DNA of 64,000 nt from an uncultured Clostridia bacterium (GTDB taxonomy: Bacteria; Bacillota; Clostridia; Lachnospirales; Cellulosilyticaceae): assembly GCA_937981575.1 (NCBI GenBank), contig CALJNR010000012.1, positions 1 through 64,000 on the forward strand, read 5' to 3'. The notes under the pieces were generated by a model that had not been told where the DNA came from, made no database searches, and saw nothing but the letters and a program-made list of their open reading frames with translations. Below are positions 52,333 to 61,150 of the stretch, piece after piece; the first letter of the stretch is position 1, and each line of letters starts with the position of its first letter. The translations under genes and the position numbers were made by a program.

Positions 52333-54300
52333 TTAGCTCATATCTGCTAAGTCTAAATATCTATGTCCTTCTTCAGCAATAAACTGTTTTCTTGCATTCA
52401 AATTATCTCCTAGCAGCATATCAAACATCCCTTTTGTTGTTTCGTAATCCTCCGGAAGGACTTCTATAAGTCTCCTGCTTTCTGGATTCATCGTTGTCTT
52501 CCACATCATCTTTGGATCATTTTCTCCTAGTCCTTTTGAACGCTGCAGCGTATATTTGGTTTTAACTTTACTTAGTAATGTCGTTTTTTCATATTCTGAA
52601 TAAGCAAAATACGTCTCATCCTTTGTTGTTATCTCATACAAAGGGGTCTCTGCAATAAATACTTTTCCCGCTTTAATTAAAGTGGGCACGAGCGTATAGA
52701 GCATAGTAAGGATAAGGGTCCTTATCTGATAACCATCCACATCTGCATCTGTACATATAATGATTTTCTGCCATCTTAAATTATCGATATTAAAGGTATG
52801 TAAATCTTTATTGTGCTTTGAAGTAATCTCTACGCCGCATCCTAATACCTTTAATAAATCTACGATAATATCATTTTTAAAAATTTTATTATAATCTGAT
52901 TTTAAGCAATTAAGAATCTTACCTCTTACTGGCATAATCCCCTGAAACTCTGCATTTCGTCCTAACTTACAAGATCCAAGAGCCGAATCTCCCTCCACAA
53001 TATATAATTCTCTGACCTTTACATCTTTTGACCTGCAGTCTACAAATTTTTTCACTCTGTTGGTAATATCAATCGATCCGCTGAGCTGCTTTTTGATGTT
53101 GATGCGGGTACGCTCTGCTTTTTCTCTGCTTCTTTTATTAACAATTATCTGCTTAGCAATTTTGTCTGCTTCATCTTTATTCTCTGTAAAGTAGATAAAA
53201 AGATATTCTTTTAAATAATCCTGTATAGCTTCTTGAATAAATTTGTTAGTAATAGCCTTTTTAGTTTGATTTTCGTAGCTTGTTATCGTAGAAAAAGAGT
53301 TTGAAACTAGAATTAAACTATCTTGTATATCTACAAAGGTAATCTTCTTTTCATCTTTGTTATAGATATTTTCATTCTTAAGATATTGATCCACGGCATA
53401 AACCAGCGCATTTTTGACGGCTTTATCTGGGGCTCCCCCATACTCAAGATAACTCGAGTTATGGTAATACTCTAGTATGTTATTATCGTTGCTGAAGCAA
53501 AAAACGACTTGAAATTTCAGCTTATATTCAGGTCTATCCGGACTGTCTTGTCCTTTTGTGGTCTGCTCTACAGATATAATGTTTGTAAAGTTCTTACCAG
53601 AAGCAAGCTCCTCTACATAACCGTAAACACCATTTTCGTAAAGATAGACTGTTTCTTCCTGATTAACTTTATCCCTAAAAATAAACTTAATGCCTTTATT
53701 AACTACGGCCTGTCTTTTGATAACATCATGAAAATAAGCCGGCTGAATATTAACCTCTGTAAATACCTCTTGATCCGGCTTCCAATGTATCAGCGTTCCA
53801 GTATGCTTATCTTCAATCTTATTTTTTCTAAGACCACCTATATTCTCACCTTTTTCAAAACGCAGTTCGTAGCAATAACCATCCCTTTTAACTTTAACAT
53901 TCATAAATTCTGAGCTGTACTGCGTTGCACATGATCCTAGTCCATTAAGGCCTAAACTAAACTCATAATTATCTCCATCATTATTGTTGTATTTCCCCCC
54001 TGCGTAGAGTTCACAAAACACCAGTTCCCAGTTATATCTATCTTCTGATACGTTGTAATCCAGTGGAATGCCCCGCCCGTAATCTTCAATTGTAATCGAA
54101 TGATCCGGATGCAGCGTAATATCGATTTGGCTACCGTATCCTTCTTTTGCTTCATCTATAGCATTAGCTAGTATTTCAAATACGGAATGCTGACATCCTT
54201 CTATCCCATCCGAACCAAATATAACTCCTGGTCGAAGTCTAACGCGCTCTGCCCCTTTAAGTGCAGATATGCTTTGATTATCATATGTTTTTTGTTTCAT
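52333..54300 (-). CDS. parE: Type IIA DNA topoisomerase subunit B (ParE-like)
   Basis: A 655-aa GHKL ATPase subunit. The N box is EILANAIDEAKEG, the G1 box is EDYGRGIPLD, and the Toprim part has YIVEGDSALGSC, PVRGKILNC and CTDADVDGYQI. It pairs with the ParC-like gene 27 bases downstream. The protein is ParE-sized, lacking the insert of proteobacterial GyrB. It presumably decatenates chromosomes. The usual gyrAB would be elsewhere. Confidence 0.86.
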   Translation of the reverse strand: MKQKTYDNQSISALKGAERVRLRPGVIFGSDGIEGCQHSVFEILANAIDEAKEGYGSQIDITLHPDHSITIEDYGRGIPLDYNVSEDRYNWELVFCELYAGGKYNNNDGDNYEFSLGLNGLGSCATQYSSEFMNVKVKRDGYCYELRFEKGENIGGLRKNKIEDKHTGTLIHWKPDQEVFTEVNIQPAYFHDVIKRQAVVNKGIKFIFRDKVNQEETVYLYENGVYGYVEELASGKNFTNIISVEQTTKGQDSPDRPEYKLKFQVVFCFSNDNNILEYYHNSSYLEYGGAPDKAVKNALVYAVDQYLKNENIYNKDEKKITFVDIQDSLILVSNSFSTITSYENQTKKAITNKFIQEAIQDYLKEYLFIYFTENKDEADKIAKQIIVNKRSREKAERTRINIKKQLSGSIDITNRVKKFVDCRSKDVKVRELYIVEGDSALGSCKLGRNAEFQGIMPVRGKILNCLKSDYNKIFKNDIIVDLLKVLGCGVEITSKHNKDLHTFNIDNLRWQKIIICTDADVDGYQIRTLILTMLYTLVPTLIKAGKVFIAETPLYEITTKDETYFAYSEYEKTTLLSKVKTKYTLQRSKGLGENDPKMMWKTTMNPESRRLIEVLPEDYETTKGMFDMLLGDNLNARKQFIAEEGHRYLDLADMS

Positions 54301-54381
54301 ATATTACCACCTATATAAATTGTCTCATCTTATTACTGTAAATAAATAGTTCCCTATTGTCAAGTTTTAAATTAAGGCAAA

Positions 54382-54415
54382 AAATTAAGAACAGACACGT
54401 CTGCTCTTAATTTTT
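54382..54415. terminator. Terminator after the extracytoplasmic cyclophilin gene
   Basis: Stem AATTAAGAACAGAC with GTCTGCTCTTAATT-like complement (one mismatch, 3-base loop), followed by a U-run on the minus strand. It lies directly after the stop at 54416. The A-run on the other side would let it act in both directions. Confidence 0.75.
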
Positions 54416-55057
54416 TTATGAATCTCTGTGTTCAAATATTGAAATAACCTGTGGCTCACTATATAATACCCCAAATGTGTCGACTGTAATGGACTGAATC
54501 TTTATATCTTCCACTAAGCTGTTATCTGTATCCGCTGCCATCTGCCCTATCTCTTTTAATTTGCTAAGCCCTTCGACCACTTTGCCAAAAGCTGTGTATT
54601 GTCCATTTAATCCTGAATCATCTTCAAGAAGTATAAAAAACTGCGATCCCTCCGTATTATACTTTCTGGCCCTGGCCATACACAGTGTGCCCACTTCACA
54701 CTTTAGCTTGTTTTTAAATCCATTTTGCTTGCATTCACTTTTTATAAAATATCCTGGAAACCCTGTGCCATCCCCAATCGGATCGCCTGTTTGAAGTAGA
54801 TAGTTCGGTACAACTTTTGAAAATGTCATACCGTCATAGAACTTTTTATTCACTAGATCTATGAAATTATTAACCGTATTTGGCGCATGTTCTGGATAAA
54901 GCTCTACCTTTATAACTGCCTTATTGCTTAGTACTACTGTTGCTATCGGATTGGGCGTTTCAGCCTCGGGCCTTTTTCCACTAGACGCTTCATTAACTGA
55001 ATAAAATAATAACATACTTACAATGATCACAGCGAAAACCATGCCTATTTTTTTCAC
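54416..55057 (-). CDS. Extracytoplasmic cyclophilin-type peptidyl-prolyl isomerase
   Basis: A 213-aa protein with a hydrophobic N-terminal segment (GMVFAVIIVSMLLFYSV), either a signal peptide or an anchor, without a lipobox. A cyclophilin domain follows: HAPNTVNNFIDLVNKKFYDG, GTGFPGYFIKSEC, NTEGSQFFILLEDD. The usual catalytic arginine position near the FHRVI segment reads FSKVV here, so activity may be altered. It probably folds exported proteins. Confidence 0.85.
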   Translation of the reverse strand: MKKIGMVFAVIIVSMLLFYSVNEASSGKRPEAETPNPIATVVLSNKAVIKVELYPEHAPNTVNNFIDLVNKKFYDGMTFSKVVPNYLLQTGDPIGDGTGFPGYFIKSECKQNGFKNKLKCEVGTLCMARARKYNTEGSQFFILLEDDSGLNGQYTAFGKVVEGLSKLKEIGQMAADTDNSLVEDIKIQSITVDTFGVLYSEPQVISIFEHRDS

Positions 55058-55358
55058 AGCTTTACATCCTTTTCATTCATTTTTTTATAAGTATGTATGA
55101 TTTATGCTTATTTTATTCTTATTCTTCTTTAAAAACCCCTTTAAAATAAAATGTATTAATGGCACAGTATCAAATAATCTGAGATTTATTTTTGATTTAT
55201 ATTTGCAAATAAGTTGGGCCACTTACTAGCAAGACGCACTTTTCTATCTCATAAAAAATATCGCCGCTCACACATTATGATTGGCGATACAAGTTTTTAT
55301 TTTTCATGATCTAGCACAAAGAAAGCATATTACTATACCCTTCCTTTACTCTTTAAAC
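55058..55358 (-). terminator. Gene-free gap containing the DUF1292 gene terminator
   Basis: About 300 bases without a supported gene. Stem TATCGCC/GGCGATA (55259-55265 with 55283-55289) and a U-run on the minus strand form a terminator for the DUF1292 gene. The rest is AT-rich and probably carries the promoter of the cyclophilin gene. I see nothing else in it. Confidence 0.65.
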
Positions 55359-55688
55359 TTATTGTTCTTCCTCTTCTTCTAATTCTGAGAAAAACATTTC
55401 ATCAAATTCTGCTGCTACTTTATCATACTCTTCATCTGTTTCAATTTCATCAAGTTTGATGTCATCTCCAACTTCAGAATAACGATAAATTAATACCTCT
55501 TCTTCATCTTGCGGTGCAAGTGCAATATATTCTACATCATCTACTTCAAAGATGCCAAGTACATCACAAGCTACTTCTTTATCTTCATCTTCAAATGTTA
55601 CATATATTACTGCATCTTCATGTCCTTCTCCACTGCAGCCACAACCTTGTTCTTCGTTTTCACAACCACATTTTTTATTATCTTCCAT
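55359..55688 (-). CDS. DUF1292 protein
   Basis: A 109-aa acidic protein of the DUF1292/YrzB family (VIYVTFEDEDKEVACDVLGI, YIALAPQDEEEVLIYRYSEV). The N-terminal extension is cysteine-rich (CGCENEEQGCGCSGEGH) and might bind metal. The function is unknown. YrzB-like genes are usually near alaS and yrrK, which are not here. Confidence 0.88.
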   Translation of the reverse strand: MEDNKKCGCENEEQGCGCSGEGHEDAVIYVTFEDEDKEVACDVLGIFEVDDVEYIALAPQDEEEVLIYRYSEVGDDIKLDEIETDEEYDKVAAEFDEMFFSELEEEEEQ

Positions 55689-55759
55689 TATAAATTTCCT
55701 CCTTAGGAATGAATTCTTCGTTATTATAGCATATTGTGTGAAAATTTACCAATCATTCA

Positions 55760-56680
55760 TTATAAGTTTTCACGAATTATTCTTTCAGCATTTTTATAGG
55801 TCAGCTTATCAATAAAGCTTTGAGGGTATAATTGAACTAATACATCTATAAGTTTACCCATTTCTCCTGCATTGCATACTTCTAATTCACAATTCATGCC
55901 ATCAAAATCTGTACCTAACGCGATAACATCTTCTCCGCCTATTTTATAAATATGGTGAATATGCTCTGTAAGCGCCTTTAAACTGCTTTTTTCTGACCCA
56001 TCTAAAAACAGACCATAAAAGTTGATGCCGATAATCCCTCCTGAATCTGCAACAGTGTGAATTGTATCATCTGATAAGTTCCGAGTATGGCTATAGATTC
56101 CCCTGGCGTTACAGTGGGAAGCAATTATAGGTTTTTTATAAATGCCTGCCAGTTCTTTTACGGCTGCTTCTGACAAATGCGAAATATCTGCTAATATTGG
56201 TGTATTATTTAGATAAGCTGCCGCTTCTTTTCCAAACCTGGTAAGCCCCTTTGTACTAGAATGCGAAGCCCCTAAGTCATTATCATAATTCCACGTTAGT
56301 GTCATCATTCTAATGCCCAAATCAGAAAGTTTTTGAATGTTATCCAGCTGCCCTTCAATAACCTGCCCTTCCTCAATTGATAAAAAAGCTGCTATTTTCC
56401 CCATTGACTTGGCCTTCATATACGCATCATAGCTTGCAGTAAAGACTATATCCTCACTATGCAGGCTGATTTGAGCCATTAGGTAATCATACATTGCTCT
56501 AACGCTTGCCATTAACGGCCTTTTTACTGATTCGGTATCTATAAAAAGTGCAAACCATTGTGCCAGATAGTTCCCTTTTTTAAGTTTATTTAAATCAATA
56601 TGATAATCATTCATTAGTAGGTTTGACTTTTCATTAAAAAGCCTGTCTGCTGTATCACAATGCAGATCAATAACCGGCAC
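55760..56680 (-). CDS. Membrane dipeptidase-family peptidase (M19)
   Basis: A 306-aa TIM-barrel metallopeptidase of the renal dipeptidase family: IDLHCDTADRL at the start, LSIEEGQ, ASHCNARGIYSHTRNLSDD and GTDFDGM carry the metal ligands. It probably splits dipeptides. No signal peptide is present. The GTG start shares its first base with the TAG stop of the cyclophilin gene upstream and has GGGTGAG before it. Confidence 0.9.
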   Translation of the reverse strand: MPVIDLHCDTADRLFNEKSNLLMNDYHIDLNKLKKGNYLAQWFALFIDTESVKRPLMASVRAMYDYLMAQISLHSEDIVFTASYDAYMKAKSMGKIAAFLSIEEGQVIEGQLDNIQKLSDLGIRMMTLTWNYDNDLGASHSSTKGLTRFGKEAAAYLNNTPILADISHLSEAAVKELAGIYKKPIIASHCNARGIYSHTRNLSDDTIHTVADSGGIIGINFYGLFLDGSEKSSLKALTEHIHHIYKIGGEDVIALGTDFDGMNCELEVCNAGEMGKLIDVLVQLYPQSFIDKLTYKNAERIIRENL

Positions 56681-57213
56681 TAAAACTCACCCACTTTTTC
56701 CACCTCTTCATATGTTTTTCCTTTTGTATCTACTTCAACTGATTTGATAACAACTGGAGTTGTTGGTTTATCTCTAAAATCGGTAGGTGAAGCTGCGATA
56801 TAATCAACAACGTCCAGGCCTTCAATAACTTTTCCAAAAGCAGCATACTGTCCGTCGAGGTGCGGTGAATCCTGATGCATAATAAAAAACTGAGAGCCTG
56901 CTGAGTTAGGATTCATTGCCCTCGCCATTGAAAGCACTCCGCGGGTATGCTTAATCGGATTATCAAATCCATTTCCCGTGAACTCTCCTTTGATGTGATA
57001 ACCTGGTCCGCCTGTTCCAGTTCCTTCCGGGCATCCCCCTTGAAGCATAAACCCCCTAATCACCCTGTGGAAAGTAAGCCCATTATAAAAGCCTTTTTGA
57101 ATTAAAGAAATAAAGTTTCTCACCGTGTTCGGAGCAATGTCTGGATAAAGCTCTGCAATAATTTTGCTGTTATCCTCCATAGTCATTGTAACAATTGGGT
57201 TAGTGTTTTCCAT
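56680..57213 (-). CDS. Cytoplasmic cyclophilin-type peptidyl-prolyl isomerase
   Basis: A 177-aa cyclophilin with the active-site segment YNGLTFHRVIRGFMLQGGCP and the later NSAGSQFFIMHQD and GQYAAFGKVIEGLDVVD. No signal peptide is present. It forms an operon with the dipeptidase and is preceded by the M18 peptidase (14-base gap), a set dealing with proteins and peptides. The related 213-aa copy at 54416-55057 is the exported counterpart. Confidence 0.92.
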   Translation of the reverse strand: MENTNPIVTMTMEDNSKIIAELYPDIAPNTVRNFISLIQKGFYNGLTFHRVIRGFMLQGGCPEGTGTGGPGYHIKGEFTGNGFDNPIKHTRGVLSMARAMNPNSAGSQFFIMHQDSPHLDGQYAAFGKVIEGLDVVDYIAASPTDFRDKPTTPVVIKSVEVDTKGKTYEEVEKVGEF

Positions 57214-57227
57214 TATATATCCTCCTA

Positions 57228-58625
57228 TTATAGTTCACTGTTTAAAAATGCTGTATATGCTTTTCTCATTTCGTAAATATCTGCTTTGCTTGTAACTTCC
57301 CAAGGAGCATGCATACTATGCACGGCAACGCCGCAGTCAATGACTTCCATGCCATAGTTGGCAAGAATGTAGGCAATCGTGCCGCCTCCGCCAAGATCCA
57401 GCCTGCCAAGCTCTGAAGTCTGCCAAACAATGTGATAATCCTCCATGAGCTTTCTTAGAGCGGCCACATATTCTGCATTGGCCTCGTTTGACCCTGATTT
57501 CCCTCTTGAACCTGTATATTTATTAAAAACAACACCTTTTCCGAAATAAGCAGCATTATTCTTTTCAAGTACGGTTGGATGGTTAGGATCATAGCCTGCA
57601 GTTACATCTGATGAAAGCATTTTAGATCTTGCAAGCATACGCCTTAGTTTTAAGCTTGAATAGCTGCCGATTAAATTAAGTATTTCTGCCATCGTGTTTT
57701 CAAAAAATTTAGAATGCATGCTAGAAGCGCCTACACTGCCGATTTCTTCTTTGTCAACCAAAACGGTTACAGTCGTTCTTTGAGGGTTTTTAACTTCAAG
57801 CTGTGCTTCAAAAGAAGCATAACTGCATACCCTGTCATCCTGTCCATAACCTATAATCATACTTCGATCGAGTCCATAATCCCTGGCTTTGCCAGCGGGA
57901 ACAATCTCAAGCTCCGAAGAAACTAGGTCTTCTTCTATAATACCATACTTATCATATAATAATTTCAAAACATTCGCCTTAACCTTATTCTTTTCTTCTC
58001 CTTGAAGTGGTATTGTGCCTAGGCAGATATTAAGGTCTTCTCCTGCTATTGCTTCGCCTAATTTTTTTTCCATTTGTTCTTTGGCTAAGTGAATAAGAAG
58101 GTCTGATATTCCTACTACAGGATCATTTTCATCTTCTCCTATTGTAATATTTACAACTTCCCCATCTTTTTTAGCAACCACCCCATGTATAGCCAGTGGA
58201 ATCGCTACCCAATGATACTTCTTAACTCCCCCATAGTAATGGGTTTTGAATAATGCAATCTCTGTATCTTCATACAAAGGATTAGGTTTTAAGTCTAGTC
58301 TTGGGGAATCAATATGGGCTCCTAATAGATTAACGCCGTCCTCTATAGACTTTTGCCCAATACAGCATAGGATTAAAGACTTATCCTTATAGTTAGCATA
58401 AACTTTATCTCCTGCGGCCAGCTTTTTATTCTCTGAAATAAGTGTTTCTAAATTACGGTAGCCTGCTGCCTCAGCTTCTTTAACCATCGTGCGGACACAT
58501 TCCCTCTCCGTCTTGTTGTTGGAAAGAAAATTTTTATACCTGTCAGCATATGCATATAACGCCTTAAGTTCTTCCTCTTTATAAGTAGTCCATGCATTTT
58601 TATATTCTTTTTGGTGTTCTGACAT
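57228..58625 (-). CDS. M18-family aminopeptidase
   Basis: A 465-aa zinc peptidase of the M18 family (aspartyl aminopeptidase/aminopeptidase I). Metal ligands are in LLGAHIDSPRLDLKP, the catalytic glutamate in LVDKEEIGSVGASSM, and the late histidine in GVAVHSMHAPWEVTSKADIY. It removes N-terminal residues from peptides in the cytosol. It is first in the peptidase-cyclophilin-dipeptidase run. Confidence 0.93.
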   Translation of the reverse strand: MSEHQKEYKNAWTTYKEEELKALYAYADRYKNFLSNNKTERECVRTMVKEAEAAGYRNLETLISENKKLAAGDKVYANYKDKSLILCCIGQKSIEDGVNLLGAHIDSPRLDLKPNPLYEDTEIALFKTHYYGGVKKYHWVAIPLAIHGVVAKKDGEVVNITIGEDENDPVVGISDLLIHLAKEQMEKKLGEAIAGEDLNICLGTIPLQGEEKNKVKANVLKLLYDKYGIIEEDLVSSELEIVPAGKARDYGLDRSMIIGYGQDDRVCSYASFEAQLEVKNPQRTTVTVLVDKEEIGSVGASSMHSKFFENTMAEILNLIGSYSSLKLRRMLARSKMLSSDVTAGYDPNHPTVLEKNNAAYFGKGVVFNKYTGSRGKSGSNEANAEYVAALRKLMEDYHIVWQTSELGRLDLGGGGTIAYILANYGMEVIDCGVAVHSMHAPWEVTSKADIYEMRKAYTAFLNSEL

Positions 58626-58765
58626 ATTATTCCTCCTTCATTAATCATAAAATATTATATCACAATATAATATTTTATTCCAAACGTTATAACTATTTAT
58701 ATTATGGATGTGTCCTATACATATTATTCTAAAAAAGGGTCCTAAAGTATAGAATGCCTTTCATA

Positions 58766-60667
58766 TTAATTAATCCATACTCTTGTCCCAGACTTCATTG
58801 TATTATAAAACCACAAACTGTCTGATTCTGAAAACCTGATGCACCCTTGAGATGCCCTTTGTCCTAAAACCCCTTTACCTTCCAGCAGCCTTGTTCCAGT
58901 AACATCAAAGATAATTGAATGGTAGAGATAGTCTCCGAATATTTGGAAAGCATACTTGCACCTGTATCCTTTATCAACTCCAAAGTAAGCGACTTTGTTT
59001 GTAAGTTCAAATGTTCCTCTAGGCGTTGGTGTTGTATTTTTGCCCGTTGAGCAAACGAGTGTTTTAATAAGCTTCCACTCATTTTTCTTTCCTTCAAATA
59101 TGTAAGTCTGTTGTCTATATAAATCTGTCCAGACCAAATACTGTGTCTGGCTATTTATATCTTTTGAATTGATAAAAGCTTCTATCTGTTCTTTGGCAGG
59201 CTTATCTTTTGCTGTTGGAGGGTTTTTAGGAATGCTTACGCTGTTCCATGGCACTTTAATAGTCTTACTTTTATCATCCTTTACCCAATAACTTATCCCA
59301 TCCTCAGCTCTCCAAACTTCTACCTTTTTCCCTTTTACTAATCCGCCTGCAGAGTATTTCATCGTTCCCATGATGATAGATGCCGGAAACATTTCTTTTT
59401 TTTCTTGCTCTTGCTTATCTCCATGTTTAGGGGTGTCTCCTGCTGCTACTTTCTGATTGATTGTCTCATTATACTTTTTGAATAGTTCAGCCGCATCTTG
59501 CCCTAGTCTGCTGCTTGATTCCAAAACCATACTATCCGTTTCAATGAACTGAATAAGTGTCGTCAAATACTGCATATTTCTGAGTTTATATAGTTTGTTG
59601 TTTTTAGCAGCCTTTCCATAGCTCCCAATCTCTTCAAATCCAAAAGAATGTTCTATTATATTTTTCCCATCCCAATATAGATCAGTATACATAATTTGCA
59701 GTGTCTGATCTGTTTGATTTATAATGTTCTCTTCACTACATAATATATATTCACTCATTACACGATTTTTAGGTGTTATGGCAATCTTGTTCTCCGAAAT
59801 GCTAAGATCAAAATAGACCTGCAAAGCCCGCACAGGGATAAGTATTTCTGTGTCCGTTCCTAAAGAATAAGTTTTTAATTCTCCAATGTACACCGGATCA
59901 AAACTAAGATAGAAAGCTTTTTGAGCAAGGTTGTCTTGTTTTGCATCACTAAATAAACTTCCCTGCCAAATCAGCTGAGTCTGGGCCCCCATCTGCATTT
60001 TTTTAAATCCTATATTTTCTAGATCTTTTATAGTAATATAGTTGACTCCTAAATACTCGTATAGCAAATAATTTTTTTCATATAAGCTAATCTCTAATGA
60101 ACTTTTATTTAGTTTTCCCAGGCTAACTTTTGAAAAAGCTTGAGGCTTATTTAATATCTCGTGATAATCATTGATCTTTCGCCTCACATCTCCTGAACTT
60201 GTTTCTAGTATCTGAGTTAGAAAATTTTTATTCTCTTTATACATAGTAGCTCTCACAAACAAAGTGTCCCATATCTGCAGATCAATAAGAGCTGTTTCTT
60301 CGTATGAACTTTGCCCCCAAATCCCCTCTATAACTAATCTACCAATAAAGGGGCTGTTGCACCCTTCTTTTTCCGGAAGATAAATAGGCCCTCTATCTAT
60401 ATAATGACACAGCAGCTTTGCAATATCTCCTTGGGAAACAGTATTTTCATTAACAAGATATTTTCTAAATACGTCTCGATCTTTTTCCTCTTTAAAATAA
60501 GCGAGTATTTGCTCCTTTAATGAACGTACGTCATAGACAGAATCATTTTCTATTTCTGTCTGCGTAAACTCATAGGACGTTTTATTTAATGCAACAGTAT
60601 TTCCATAAAGCGCATTGCAGCCTATAGCCAGTCCACATATTATTCCTAGTGTCTTTCTCACCCTCAA
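58766..60667 (-). CDS. Secreted L,D-transpeptidase (YkuD domain)
   Basis: A 633-aa protein with a signal peptide (about 1-27). The long N-terminal region has no clear family, though part of it (VPVRALQVYFDLS-like IPVRALQVYFDLSISENKIA) recalls a copper-amine-oxidase-like wall domain. The C-terminal YkuD domain has the catalytic SQGCIRFSESD motif with the upstream YHSIIF histidine. The enzyme probably forms 3-3 cross-links or attaches proteins in the wall, and may act in the spore coat or cortex. It is a single gene. Confidence 0.85.
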   Translation of the reverse strand: MRVRKTLGIICGLAIGCNALYGNTVALNKTSYEFTQTEIENDSVYDVRSLKEQILAYFKEEKDRDVFRKYLVNENTVSQGDIAKLLCHYIDRGPIYLPEKEGCNSPFIGRLVIEGIWGQSSYEETALIDLQIWDTLFVRATMYKENKNFLTQILETSSGDVRRKINDYHEILNKPQAFSKVSLGKLNKSSLEISLYEKNYLLYEYLGVNYITIKDLENIGFKKMQMGAQTQLIWQGSLFSDAKQDNLAQKAFYLSFDPVYIGELKTYSLGTDTEILIPVRALQVYFDLSISENKIAITPKNRVMSEYILCSEENIINQTDQTLQIMYTDLYWDGKNIIEHSFGFEEIGSYGKAAKNNKLYKLRNMQYLTTLIQFIETDSMVLESSSRLGQDAAELFKKYNETINQKVAAGDTPKHGDKQEQEKKEMFPASIIMGTMKYSAGGLVKGKKVEVWRAEDGISYWVKDDKSKTIKVPWNSVSIPKNPPTAKDKPAKEQIEAFINSKDINSQTQYLVWTDLYRQQTYIFEGKKNEWKLIKTLVCSTGKNTTPTPRGTFELTNKVAYFGVDKGYRCKYAFQIFGDYLYHSIIFDVTGTRLLEGKGVLGQRASQGCIRFSESDSLWFYNTMKSGTRVWIN

Positions 60668-61014
60668 TCCCCCTCATAATTTCCATTTTTTACCTTTTGT
60701 ATTGTATTATAGCAAAGGGATTTATAAATAGCAATTCCTATTTTGGGCTTATCTTAAAAAGAAGTTGAAATATAGTAATTATCAAAATAAATTTGTTATT
60801 TTCGTCTTGATTGTTACATTATTAACTAGAATTTTTCTGACTCCTTCTTACTCATTTTCTGCTGAATGATGTCAAAAGAATCATTCCTCTTTAGGATGTC
60901 AACCGCTAGATTATCTTATAATTAATTGTTAAATTTTAATACATAGAAAAGAAAAACGCTCTTAAGCGGCATTTTTTGTTAACAAAATAACACTTGATTT
61001 TGTACAATGAGAAG
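60668..61014. other. Gene-free AT-rich gap between the L,D-transpeptidase and a candidate RNA
   Basis: No supported reading frame. It holds a small hairpin GAATGAT/ATCATTC (60864-60870 with 60880-60886) and another weak stem CGCT/AGCG followed by a T-run (60957-60977). The promoter of the L,D-transpeptidase gene should lie at the left end, but I could not fix it. Confidence 0.4.
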
Positions 61015-61141
61015 CATTCATTAAGATAAGAGCATCCTGAAATCCAGTCCAGGACATCTATACATGACAGGGTAAATACCCCTGAAGCAGGAAGTCCATT
61101 CTTTATCATCAAAAAAAAGGTGCAGTATCTGCACCTTTTTT
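61015..61141 (+). ncRNA. Candidate small RNA (unconfirmed)
   Basis: A possible plus-strand promoter, TTAACA (60979-60984) with TACAAT (61003-61008), 18 bases apart, leads into a strongly self-complementary stretch: outer pair GATAA/TTATC (61025-61029 with 61103-61107), GGAC/GTCC (61052-61055 with 61094-61097), and hairpin CAGGG/CCCTG (61068-61072 with 61080-61084). It ends in a strong terminator. No reading frame with a ribosome site is present. I do not recognise a known RNA family, and the stretch could instead be just the hydA 3' region. Confidence 0.3.
61111..61141. terminator. Bidirectional terminator after hydA
   Basis: Stem AAAAAGGTGCAG with its complement (core 61119-61125 with 61129-61135), 3-base loop, long A and T runs on both sides. 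It ends hydA on the minus strand and would end the candidate RNA on the plus strand. Confidence 0.85.
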
Positions 61142-61150
61142 ACTTTATTA

